A DNA stretch of 64,000 nucleotides from Sphingomonas sp. 35-24ZXX (GTDB taxonomy: Bacteria; Pseudomonadota; Alphaproteobacteria; Sphingomonadales; Sphingomonadaceae). The notes beneath the pieces are model-generated. The model was not told where the DNA came from, ran no database searches, and worked only from the letters and a program-made list of their open reading frames with translations. The stretch is from assembly GCF_000786215.1 (NCBI RefSeq), contig NZ_JROG01000004.1:930001-994000 (forward strand), in the 5' to 3' direction. Each line of letters begins with the position of its first letter. Position 1 is the first letter of the stretch. Below are positions 7,581 through 15,062 of this stretch, piece by piece. The translations under genes and the position numbers were made by a program.

Positions 7581-8072
7581 ATGCAAACAAAAAGTATCGT
7601 TCAGGCTTCAGCCAACGTTATACGAATTACAAATCTAGCTCAAGGTGACATATACAAGCGCTTTGATGATAGTTCATACAGCAGGTCTACTTTCTTCGGT
7701 ATCGTTAAAGCTATCTACAACGATGGCGAAAAGACATATATAGAGGCTGTTGAGTATAAAAAGTCGTACTCGGAGATGGAAGCTTCAATCTACGTTATGA
7801 GAGGCGATAACGACGTTTCAATCTTCCCCGCCACTCTGGAGGAGATTCAGGAGGAGTTCGCTTCATGCGCAAAAAGCATCGAGAAAAAGATTGCAGAGAA
7901 GAGGGAGGAGATAGCCAAGCTTGAAGGTGCCCTCGATACCACTAACCAGCTTGTCAGTGGAGAGCTTCAAAAGAAGCTTCAAACCCCTGTCTTCAAGGAG
8001 TTCACTCAAGCTGAGTTCAATCAAAAACTTCTCGACCGAGAGCGTGCATCGCTAACCGCCGAAACGCTCTAA
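7581..8072 (+). CDS. Coiled-coil protein of unknown function, cargo of element B
   Basis: The 163-residue product is not recognised. Residues 1-85 look like a compact beta-rich domain (IRITNLAQGDIYKRF, then FFGIVKAIYNDGEKTYIEAV). Residues 95-125 are a charged coiled coil (KSIEKKIAEKREEIAKLEGAL). The gene is clearly poorer in G/C than the chromosome and follows an operator-like repeat array. As the main gene of a small element it may be a self-regulating toxin, immunity or element-maintenance protein; nothing in the sequence decides this. Confidence 0.6.
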   Translation: MQTKSIVQASANVIRITNLAQGDIYKRFDDSSYSRSTFFGIVKAIYNDGEKTYIEAVEYKKSYSEMEASIYVMRGDNDVSIFPATLEEIQEEFASCAKSIEKKIAEKREEIAKLEGALDTTNQLVSGELQKKLQTPVFKEFTQAEFNQKLLDRERASLTAETL

Positions 8073-8106
8073 ACCGACCACCTACCCAGTTGCCAACGCA
8101 CAATCA

Positions 8107-8234
8107 CAGTCACCCTTCCAGTCACCCTTTTCCTCTGCGCTTTCCTGACGCCCTATGTGGCACCATGTGGGGAAAGCTGAGTCCTTTCAGCAGCTTGGCG
8201 GTCAGTATGAGTTCCTATGAGGGACTCGAACCTG
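8107..8234 (+). repeat. Element right-end repeat, copy B
   Basis: Matches 6864-6992: tandem AGTCACCCTT units (8107-8131), then CCTCTGCGCTTTCCTGAC and ATGAGTTCCTATGAGGGACT, ending at core 3. Here the bases before the core include GGACTCGAACCT, a perfect reverse complement of 12 bases of the tRNA-Leu T-arm. Confidence 0.72.
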
Positions 8235-8250
8235 CCTCTTCTGGGCACCA
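8235..8250 (+). repeat. Attachment core 3, left end of the large element
   Basis: A perfect 16-base copy of the tRNA-Leu 3' end. The left flank is the element-B right end. The right flank differs from the A/B left end, beginning with a short hairpin (ACTCCTGCGGGAGT), and leads into the integrase gene. Confidence 0.85.
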
Positions 8251-8350
8251 AAACTCCTGCGGGAGTGGCATCAAAAACCTTGAAAAAACCGCAGAAATCT
8301 GCCATTTTCTGGAGGATTTTGATGCCGCGTGTTTCACGCTGTTTCAGGCC

Positions 8351-8424
8351 GTGCCCCCACAATCAGGGGCATGGAGCGGGGCATATGCCCCCTCATGCCC
8401 CTTTCTGGCGAAAGGTCATGCCCC
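8351..8424. promoter_or_regulatory. GGGGCAT repeat array before the integrase
   Basis: GGGGCAT or its complement occurs at about 8365, in the palindrome GGGGCATATGCCCC (8378-8391), and as CATGCCCC at 8394 and 8417; a related GTGCCCCC lies at 8351. The array ends 4 bp before the integrase ATG. It could be arm-type binding sites of this integrase, or its operator. It is unrelated to the AGTCACCCTT repeats of elements A and B. Confidence 0.5.
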
Positions 8425-8427
8425 CAA

Positions 8428-9630
8428 ATGTCACTGACAGCCTTGCAAATCCGAGCTTTTTCGCCCGGTGATACCGCCTACAAGCGCGCCGATGAGCGCG
8501 GCCTCTACCTGGAAATCTTCCCCAACGGCTCGAAGCTCTGGCGGCTGAAGTATTATGTAGGCGGCAAAGAAAAGAGGATCGCTCTTGGTGCCTGGCCTGA
8601 AGTTAGTCTTCAGTCGGCCCGCATGGAGCGGGACGAACTCAGGCTGCGTATTGCAAAAGGCGAAGACCCTGCTTTGACGCGAAAGAAGAACAAGGCAACG
8701 GCCAAGATCAGCGCCGCCAACACGTTCGAGTCGGTCGCGCGCGAGTACATCGATACCAAAATGGTCGGCGAAGGCCGCGCCGAGGCCACCCTGCTCAAGG
8801 CCCGCTGGTTCCTCGATCTGCTCAAGCCTGCGATCGGCCACATGCCGATTTCGGATGTCGACCCGCAGATGATGCTCGCCCCGCTCAAGAAGCTGGAAGC
8901 GCGCGGCAACCGCGAGACCGCCAAGAAGTGCCGCTCCTTCGCAAGCCGGGTGTTCCGCTATGGCGCTGCGACCGGGCGCTGCACCACGGACCCGACGGCC
9001 ATCCTCAAGGGGGCGCTGCTGACCCCGCAAGCGCGGCACTATGCAGCAATCCTCGAACCGGAAAAGCTGGGCGAGCTGCTGCGCGCCATCGACGCGTTTG
9101 AATGCTACCCGATCACAAAGCTCGCGCTCAAAGTGGCTCCGCACATTTTCGTCCGACCGGGCGAGATGCGCCACGGCGAGTGGCAGGAAATCGACTTCGA
9201 GAAGGCGATCTGGACCATCCCCGCAGGCAAGATGAAGGCGCGGCGCACCCACGCCGTGTCCCTTTCACGTCAGGTGCTTGATCTGCTCAGAGAGCTGAAG
9301 GCGATCACCGGGGGGCAAGGCTACATCTTCCCAGCCTTCCACACTCGGCTGCGCCCAATGAGCGAGAATACCATCAACTCGTCGTTTCGCCGTATGGGCT
9401 ACAGCAAAGATGAGATGACGGCGCACGGTTTCAGGTCGACGGCATCGACCCTGCTTAATGAAAGTGGCTTGTGGCATCCCGACGCCATCGAACGCGCGCT
9501 AGCCCACGGCGACAGCAACGCTATTCGCGGCACGTACAACCGCGGCCAGTACTGGGACGAGCGTGTAAAGATGGCGCAGTGGTGGAGCGACTATCTCGAT
9601 GGCCTTAAGGCAGTTCAGGGCTTTGATTAG
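8428..9630 (+). CDS. Tyrosine site-specific integrase (P4/DUF4102 type)
   Basis: The 400-residue protein starts at the ATG at 8428 (MSLTALQIRAF), after GAAAGG at 8410-8415. It has the N-terminal arm-binding DUF4102 domain (DERGLYLEIFPNGSKLWRLK, GGKEKRIALG), a central core-binding domain (TFESVAREYI) and a C-terminal catalytic domain. Visible catalytic residues are Arg in RPGEMR (about 243), HGFR (His 333, Arg 336) and a Tyr in YNRGQY (370 or 375). The C-terminal VKMAQWWSDYLDGL is typical of the P4 group. This group integrates into tRNA 3' ends, matching the tRNA-Leu repeats. It probably moves the 28-kb element. Whether it also moves elements A and B is open because their putative arm repeats differ. 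Confidence 0.93.
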   Translation: MSLTALQIRAFSPGDTAYKRADERGLYLEIFPNGSKLWRLKYYVGGKEKRIALGAWPEVSLQSARMERDELRLRIAKGEDPALTRKKNKATAKISAANTFESVAREYIDTKMVGEGRAEATLLKARWFLDLLKPAIGHMPISDVDPQMMLAPLKKLEARGNRETAKKCRSFASRVFRYGAATGRCTTDPTAILKGALLTPQARHYAAILEPEKLGELLRAIDAFECYPITKLALKVAPHIFVRPGEMRHGEWQEIDFEKAIWTIPAGKMKARRTHAVSLSRQVLDLLRELKAITGGQGYIFPAFHTRLRPMSENTINSSFRRMGYSKDEMTAHGFRSTASTLLNESGLWHPDAIERALAHGDSNAIRGTYNRGQYWDERVKMAQWWSDYLDGLKAVQGFD

Positions 9631-9899
9631 GCGAGCATTGGGAGCGGTGCACAAGCGCCTCTTTGTAACCGAGATGCTAGGCGCGTCGCTCCCACCGTAA
9701 TTGAGCAGTGGTCGACCGGAAGGTTTTGCCCCAGCCCATACCAAGCCAAACGGCAATCTAGCGGGCCCTAGAAACGGAACGCACAAACCGACACTGCCGT
9801 TGTTCCATTGACGGCCCGAGGCTAGCGTGGATTATACGGGATTCGTGAGGTCGATTAGAGGATTGAAAATGCCGGATAGGGAAAGGCGACGCTGGTAAG

Positions 9900-10760
9900 A
9901 TGACCAATCCAGCCCAAACGTCCTCAACGTTTCCACGTGCCATTTTTCAATCCGCCTTGCGCCTGATTTGCGCACAGCGGTGGTTGGGCACGAAGGATCG
10001 TGAGTTCACCGAGCTTCTTGAGGCTTGCCCAAGCGATCTGCATCGTCAGATGCTTATCGACCTTCTTGGCCGCACAACCTACGTTTCTGCAAGCGAATAT
10101 GTCGATGTAATCAACGCAATGAGGGAATATGTCGAGACAGTGTGGGAGCTTGACCCAAAGACTACTTTATTCGTCAGCTCAAACAACAAAGATCATATCG
10201 ATATTTCAAAAGAAGTTCTCAATCAGCTTAAGTCGAGTCAATGGGCTGACCTAGCTTGGAAGAAGCAGCAATTCTATGTTGCGTTCCGTCCTGCGATTCA
10301 AGCGGCAAAAGATGGATATACACTTGTTATTGCAGACGATTTTGTCGGCTCTGGTGAAAGCATGTTGAAGGCGCTGAAATGGTTTGCTGATGCTGCAGGG
10401 CATGCAGGGATCTCCGTTGATTTGCGTGTGCTGACTGCTGCCGGTTGCGAGGAAGGCATCTCCAACATTCAGGCCGCAGGATATGCCGTTCAATGCATGG
10501 TACCTGTCAAAAAAGGCTTGTCCGATTATCTTACAGGTCAGGCGCTTGTCGACGCCCTAAGTCGAATGAATGAACTCGAAGATATCCTTGAAAAGGAAAT
10601 TGATAAAAAGGTAAACTTTGGAGATTTCCGTCTTGGATGGAGGCAGCAGCAAGCAGTTTACGTTCGACATGGCGGAAATACACCAAATAATGTCTTTCCG
10701 GTATTTTGGTGGAGGAAGCTAAAAAACGGAATCCGTAATCCAGTGATGCATAGGACATAA
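9900..10760 (+). CDS. Phosphoribosyltransferase-like retron effector
   Basis: The 286-residue product contains LVIADDFVGSGESM (Asp146-Asp147), a PRPP-binding-type loop, after a beta-strand context (TLFVSSNNKDH, then GYTLVIADDF). The C terminus ends NVFPVFWWRKLKNG. Proteins with this DDFVGSG loop accompany retron reverse transcriptases of the class with a ribosyltransferase-type effector plus a helix-turn-helix partner (as described for Ec73 and the type III group). It is followed 2 bp later by a winged-helix gene and then a retron RT, so I call it the toxin/effector of the system. In such systems the effector is held inactive by the RT-msDNA complex. The substrate is unknown. Confidence 0.75.
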   Translation: MTNPAQTSSTFPRAIFQSALRLICAQRWLGTKDREFTELLEACPSDLHRQMLIDLLGRTTYVSASEYVDVINAMREYVETVWELDPKTTLFVSSNNKDHIDISKEVLNQLKSSQWADLAWKKQQFYVAFRPAIQAAKDGYTLVIADDFVGSGESMLKALKWFADAAGHAGISVDLRVLTAAGCEEGISNIQAAGYAVQCMVPVKKGLSDYLTGQALVDALSRMNELEDILEKEIDKKVNFGDFRLGWRQQQAVYVRHGGNTPNNVFPVFWWRKLKNGIRNPVMHRT

Positions 10761-10762
10761 AA

Positions 10763-11122
10763 ATGCGTTCCTCCATCAGAGAGCTGGCAAGAGCTATATA
10801 TTTTAGCGAAGGTGAAGTTGACCTCTACAGTCTGCATATTAGTTACAGGCTGTCTCCAGCCGAGATTCTGTACGCAGCGCGCTTTTTCGCGAAGGTGGGG
10901 CTTGCGGATTTCGACGGTGTCCATTTCGTACTACACAGAGGCGCGCGAGAATGGTTGTTCAAGCGACGCCATCGCTTTTTCCTCGAAGAGGAGCGGCCAT
11001 GGAGCATCGAAGAGCGCTTGGGCCTTGATCCTTCACAGCCCTATCTGCCGGATGTGGGGAGGGTTGATCGCCAGTTTTTCTATCGGAAGTTGCGCGGACC
11101 TGAGGGAGCGGTTATCGGATGA
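10763..11122 (+). CDS. Winged-helix protein of the retron operon
   Basis: The 119-residue protein starts 2 bp after the effector stop. SIRELARAIYFSEGEVDLYS and HISYRLSPAEILYAARFFAKVGLADFDGVHFVL (in two parts) read as a helix-turn-helix followed by a wing. The basic tail WLFKRRHRFFLEEERP and the C-terminal DRQFFYRKL suit nucleic-acid or msDNA contact. By analogy with ribosyltransferase-type retrons it is the second accessory protein. It is too short and divergent for a surer name. Confidence 0.65.
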   Translation: MRSSIRELARAIYFSEGEVDLYSLHISYRLSPAEILYAARFFAKVGLADFDGVHFVLHRGAREWLFKRRHRFFLEEERPWSIEERLGLDPSQPYLPDVGRVDRQFFYRKLRGPEGAVIG

Positions 11123-11264
11123 ATAGCGATGGTGCGGTTAGACTTAGAGGTGGGTTCGCCTCGGTTGCTAAGGGTTCCGTTAGATGCTCGGCGATCATTC
11201 GATCACCGATGAGCACCTACGGCGCTCATAGAACTACATAATATAGTAGTTCTAGCAAATTATC
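11123..11264 (+). ncRNA. Putative retron msr-msd RNA
   Basis: The 142-bp gap between the winged-helix stop and the RT start is packed with hairpins. They are GAGGT-GGGTTC-GCCTC (11147-11162), CTAA..GTTC..TTAG (11168-11183, one mismatch), and a long stem TGCTC-GGCGATC / GATCACC-GAT-GAGCA with an ATTC loop (11185-11215). A perfect 9-bp stem TAGAACTAC/GTAGTTCTA (11229-11254) lies just before the ATG. Two short GGGTTC-loop hairpins then a longer stem is the usual msr-then-msd layout. GGTGC at 11131 can pair with GCACC at 11213 as part of an a1/a2-like closing stem. The branching guanosine and exact ends cannot be fixed by eye. Confidence 0.55.
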
Positions 11265-12350
11265 ATGACGGATAGTATCCGCACCATCGCGTCGAACTTT
11301 CAAGTCGATGTCCGGCAGTGGCAATCCTTCTTTGAGGAGAACGGCAGTCGTCGGAAGCGCTTAATTGCGGGTTACCTCCATTTTATTGAAGAGATGGCAA
11401 GCCGTGGATTGCCTCCGATCTTCGAAGGCTCGCATCTTGGCAAGTTACTCGGAACAACGCCCGTAGAATTTGGTAGATTGACGAGCGCTCCCGAGCATCA
11501 TTATCGGTCCTTTACTATTCCGAAACGAAGCGGGGACGAGCGGACGATCCTTGCGCCAACTCCCTTGCTGTTGCACTGTCAGCGATGGGTCGACGCGTTC
11601 ATCCTTCGGAAGTTTCCGACGCATTCAGCGGCACATGGATATGTGGTCGGCCGGTCTAACATAACCAATGCGCGGGTTCACATTGGAAACGCCCAGATCC
11701 TATGCCTTGATATTGCAAACTTCTTCGAGAGCGTAGGTGTCAAAAAGATAACTGAGATATTTTACGAGGCTGGGTATCCTCCCAACGTGGCCTTTTTGTT
11801 GGCTAGGCTGTGCAGCTACATGGGGCATTTGCCGCAAGGTGGCGCCTCCAGTCCACAACTGAGCAATATTGTCATGCGGGATTTCGACGCAACGATGCAA
11901 ACCTTTGCGGAGAAACGCGGCTTGCGTTTTTCACGATATGTCGACGACATTGCATTGTCTGGCGACCGGGTAAGCGATCAAGACATTCAAGCTGTGGAGG
12001 AGGCACTCGAAGAAACCGGTCTCACGCTAAATCCGCACAAGATCCGTTTCCAGCGTGGTCGCAAGAAAATTGTCACCGGCATCTCAATTGGCTCTGGCCG
12101 AATGCTACTGCCGCGTGAGCTACGGCGCCGCTTTCGGAATCAGGCTTTTCTAGCACTGAAGAATCTAGCCGATGCTGTTGATGCAGACCCCATTGCTCTG
12201 GAGCGCCATCTTGGACGCTTTGCCTATTGGAAAAGCGTGGAACCTGACAATAAACGTGTTCAGATGGTATTCGATCGCCTAAATGAATTGAAGAACATTC
12301 TCGTAAAAAGAGACACTTCACTCTCCGATAAGGATGGTTTTTTGAGCTGA
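11265..12350 (+). CDS. Retron reverse transcriptase
   Basis: The 361-residue protein has the RT palm motifs: RTILAPTPLLLHCQRWV, LCLDIANFFESV (catalytic Asp), LPQGGASSPQLSNIV, and the YVDD box (225-228). Both retron hallmarks are present: NARVH (135-139) matches the NAxxH motif of region X, and VTG (270-272) the region Y triplet. It makes the RNA-primed branched msDNA from the RNA encoded just upstream. There is no good ribosome-binding site before the ATG; a hairpin sits there instead. With the ribosyltransferase-like and winged-helix genes it forms a three-protein antiphage retron. Confidence 0.92.
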   Translation: MTDSIRTIASNFQVDVRQWQSFFEENGSRRKRLIAGYLHFIEEMASRGLPPIFEGSHLGKLLGTTPVEFGRLTSAPEHHYRSFTIPKRSGDERTILAPTPLLLHCQRWVDAFILRKFPTHSAAHGYVVGRSNITNARVHIGNAQILCLDIANFFESVGVKKITEIFYEAGYPPNVAFLLARLCSYMGHLPQGGASSPQLSNIVMRDFDATMQTFAEKRGLRFSRYVDDIALSGDRVSDQDIQAVEEALEETGLTLNPHKIRFQRGRKKIVTGISIGSGRMLLPRELRRRFRNQAFLALKNLADAVDADPIALERHLGRFAYWKSVEPDNKRVQMVFDRLNELKNILVKRDTSLSDKDGFLS

Positions 12351-12399
12351 TAATTTACATTTTTCGATATCACGCTTCCCTGCGGATTATAGCTTTCCA

Positions 12400-12783
12400 T
12401 CAATACTCGCTCGCCAACATGATGGTTAGAACCCGTCGGGTCATGGCGGAATCGGCGGGGTCTTCGCTGCCGAACCGCAATTCGCGGTCATAGGCATCGA
12501 TCTTCCAGAACACAGTCCCGGCAACATCAACAGGGCGCGAAGTGGACCAGAAACCGTCCACCCCCTGATAGATCGCCCCGAAGTCGCGCTCGCCATAGGG
12601 ATCATTGTCGGGCGTGAAGACGTCAAAGGCCTCGATCAGCTCACGCAGCCGCGACTGGTCGGACTCGGCCAAGGCCCGAATGCCCTCGGTCGCTACCACG
12701 ACGCAGGCAATGCCCATGGCACGGCGCGCCAGATCATTGAGCCGTGCAATCCGCTCGGCCCGGGTCAGCACCGCGCCGCTCAT
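12400..12783 (-). CDS. DUF3768 family protein
   Basis: FTPDNDPYGERDFGAIY, FWKIDAYDRELRFGSEDPAD and the C terminus VLTIMLASEY are the hallmarks of DUF3768, a short family frequent on alphaproteobacterial plasmids and integrative elements. Function is unknown. The start is set at 12783 ([12 protein letters not shown], 127 residues) because it overlaps the upstream stop by ATGA; an upstream in-frame ATG at 12810 lies inside that gene. It converges on the retron RT with a 49-bp gap. Confidence 0.88.
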   Translation of the reverse strand: MSGAVLTRAERIARLNDLARRAMGIACVVVATEGIRALAESDQSRLRELIEAFDVFTPDNDPYGERDFGAIYQGVDGFWSTSRPVDVAGTVFWKIDAYDRELRFGSEDPADSAMTRRVLTIMLASEY

Positions 12784-12968
12784 GACGGAAGGCTCCCGCC
12801 GCACTCGCACAGCCGCACCAGCTCGCCAAAATCCTCGCGCTCGCCGAGCTCGTCCGCCAGCTGCTGCACCGCCACCAGCGGCAAGCCATTGTCATGCGCC
12901 AGCATGCGCAGCCAGTCTTCCCGGCACTCGGCCCCGCAAGCCCGGTAATTCAAGATCAGGTCACCCAT
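12780..12968 (-). CDS. Small hypothetical protein upstream of DUF3768
   Basis: A 62-residue product starting [10 protein letters not shown] and ending CECGGSLPS. It has four cysteines in two groups (CGAEC near residue 11, CEC near 54), which could bind a metal. The ORF is open further upstream, but that part is low-complexity and antisense-like, and GGGGA precedes the ATG at 12968. Its stop overlaps the DUF3768 start, so the two genes are co-translated. No known family. Confidence 0.6.
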   Translation of the reverse strand: MGDLILNYRACGAECREDWLRMLAHDNGLPLVAVQQLADELGEREDFGELVRLCECGGSLPS

Positions 12969-13732
12969 GGTCCATTCCCCATCCGGCAAAGCCGCATCCG
13001 TCACGCGGCATGCGGCTCTGCCTTCCGGCGAGGATGGGAGGGGGAGGGAAAACCCCAATCGATGCCCTGGCGCGGGCCAGCGGGGGAAGCCCGCCACACG
13101 GGGGTGTCGATTGGGGTTTGGGAACGAGAGGGCAAAGCCCTTGGCGTTTCCCGACAAGGATCGCAGCAGCGATCCGCACAAACACGGCGCCCTTGCACGG
13201 CGCGAAGCCGCCGGACGCCCTGCGCGCGGGCCAAGTGGGCCAGCGGGCGTCCTGCAATGAGAGAGGCAAGAGCGCCTGCGGGTTAGTTCAAAGAAACCGC
13301 GCCCTCAGGAGCATGGCCAAAGGCCATGCGGGACAGAGCGCGTCATCCAGAAATTCCCGCTCCGCATCCAACCGCTCCTGATCGTCACCCGGATGGGCCG
13401 GGACTACAGGCCCGGTACGCGCGAGCGGATAGAGCAGGTTGCCCGGCAGGGTAGCGCTCTGAACTGCTTGAAGTTATCGACCGTCAAGCGGCTTTGACGT
13501 GCGGACACCAATGGTGCACATGAGGAGGTGCCAAGACCAAATCCGGACAATCTAAGGGCCCATGAATTTCGCACCTTTCCCGACACCCAACCAACGACAT
13601 ACCGCGTAAAAAATATGAGCAAATCGACTCGACCTTGCATGGACCCTCTTATTGCCTGATGCAGTGTCGTCTCTGCGGAGTACCCTGCGCAAATCGCGAA
13701 GCGACAGCAGGACCGCAGTAAAGAGTTTTGTA
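12969..13732. other. Gap of about 760 bp with no convincing gene
   Basis: The left half is GC-rich; several short frames are open on both strands without family signal or ribosome-binding sites. AAACCCCAATCGA at 13050-13062 recurs inverted as TCGATTGGGGTTT at 13107-13119, a perfect 13-bp pair 44 bp apart, possibly an operator or replication/partition iteron. The right half (from about 13480) is less GC-rich and probably holds the methyltransferase operon promoter. Confidence 0.45.
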
Positions 13733-13890
13733 ATGCAGTCAGGAAGCAAGGCGCCCGTGAGAGCATATAATTTTGTTGATTTGTTTGCAGGATGCGGCGG
13801 TTTGTCGCTCGGTCTTTCTTATGCTGGCTTAACAGGTCGCTTCGCAATTGAGCGTGATTGACGTGACCCCAAGCTTTCCTCCAGCTGAGA

Positions 13891-14799
13891 TTAGAGCCGG
13901 GCGGTTGTTTTGCGCATCAGCGCGGTTGAAGCAATGGGCTGCGTAGCGGAGCCCGTAGGGCGTAGCGAAGCAGGCCATTGCTTATTCAATTCGGCGGCGA
14001 ACGCCGCCGGGGTCGCGTAACCGAGGGATGAGTGCGGTCTCTCCCGGTTGTAATCCTCGACCCAGGCAGCGATCTCGACCCGGGCATGGGCAAGGCTCAT
14101 GAACAGGGTCTCATTAAGCAGCTCGTCGCGCATGCGACCGTTAAAGCTCTCGACGTAGCCGTTCTGCATCGGCTTGCCCGGGGCGATGTAATGCCACTCC
14201 ACGCCGCTCTGGCCGCACCATGCGAGCACGGCATTGCTGGTGAGCTCGGTGCCATTATCGCTGACGATCATCCCCGGCTTGCCCCGCTGTGCGATCAGCT
14301 GGGTCAGCTCGCGCACGACACGATGCCCCGAGATCGAGGTGTCCGGCACCGCCGCCAGGCACTCCTTGGTGACGTCATCGACCACATTGAGCACCCGGAA
14401 CCGCCTGCCAGAAGCCATCTGGTCATGAACGAAGTCCAGGCTCCAGCGCTGGTTCGCCAGTGCCAGCACCGGAGCAGGTGCCCGGGTGCCGACAGCACGC
14501 TTGCGGCTGCGTCGCCGCCTCACCGCCAGACCTTCCTCCTTGTAGAGCCGCTGGGTCTTCTTCCGGTTGATCATCACGCCCTCCCGGCGCAGCAGGATAT
14601 GCAAACGGCGATAGCCGAACCGGCGACGCTGGTTGGCCAGCCCGCGCAGCTTCTCGCGCAGAGCAGTGTCATCGTCCCGGGTGGAACGATAGCGCACGCT
14701 CTTGCGATCGGCATCGATGACACGGCACGCCCGCCGTTCGCTCATCCCGTGGCACGCTTGGAGATGAGCGACAGCTTCCCGCTTCGCGGCGGGCGTCAA
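13891..14799 (-). CDS. IS407-type transposase OrfB (DDE integrase domain)
   Basis: The 302-residue frame contains the HTH_21-like region ([15 protein letters not shown]) and the rve DDE domain: D in SLDFVHD, D in [10 protein letters not shown] in [14 protein letters not shown], then [12 protein letters not shown]. The only start in register is a TTG at 14799 overlapping the OrfA stop. An A6G slippery heptamer (14808 down to 14802 on this strand) lies just before, so the active enzyme is probably an OrfAB fusion made by -1 frameshifting. It appears full length and potentially active. Confidence 0.92.
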   Translation of the reverse strand: MTPAAKREAVAHLQACHGMSERRACRVIDADRKSVRYRSTRDDDTALREKLRGLANQRRRFGYRRLHILLRREGVMINRKKTQRLYKEEGLAVRRRRSRKRAVGTRAPAPVLALANQRWSLDFVHDQMASGRRFRVLNVVDDVTKECLAAVPDTSISGHRVVRELTQLIAQRGKPGMIVSDNGTELTSNAVLAWCGQSGVEWHYIAPGKPMQNGYVESFNGRMRDELLNETLFMSLAHARVEIAAWVEDYNRERPHSSLGYATPAAFAAELNKQWPASLRPTGSATQPIASTALMRKTTARL

Positions 14800-15062
14800 A
14801 ACTTTTTTGCCAGAAGATCCTTCAACGCAGCCTGGTCCAGCATCGCATCGGCCAGAAGCCGCTTGAGCCTGGCGTTCTCGCTCTCGAGCTCTCGCAGGCG
14901 CCGGGCCTCGGATACCTCCAGGCCTCCATACTTGGCCTTCCAGTTATAGATCGTCGCTTCTGACACACCGTGCCGCCGGGCCAGATCAGCGGTCTTCGCG
15001 CCCGCTTCTGCCTCCTTCAGCACCCCAATGATCTGCTCTTCTGAAAACCTTGCACGCTTCAT
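14796..15062 (-). CDS. IS407-type transposase OrfA
   Basis: The 88-residue HTH_Tnp_1 protein begins [19 protein letters not shown], contains the helix-turn-helix [22 protein letters not shown] and a leucine-zipper-like tail ([20 protein letters not shown]). It binds the terminal repeats and joins OrfB by frameshifting at the A6G run near its end. Confidence 0.93.
   Translation of the reverse strand: MKRARFSEEQIIGVLKEAEAGAKTADLARRHGVSEATIYNWKAKYGGLEVSEARRLRELESENARLKRLLADAMLDQAALKDLLAKKF

Larger units (their letters stand above)
6993..8234 (+). mobile_element. Small integrase-less element B
   Basis: A 1242-bp interval between cores 2 and 3 with the same left end (7009-7086) and right end (8107-8234) as element A. 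Its interior is unrelated and AT-rich. Cargo: a 38-residue ORF with a strong terminator (7258-7409), then a 163-residue coiled-coil ORF preceded by a TACTCC operator-like array. No integrase. A and B together look like two members of one family of small tRNA-targeted satellite elements. Confidence 0.7.

Noticed and set aside
13404-13847. 147-codon minus-strand frame upstream of and overlapping the methyltransferase start
   Set aside because: Overlaps motif I of the methyltransferase on the other strand and looks like random translation; no ribosome-binding site.
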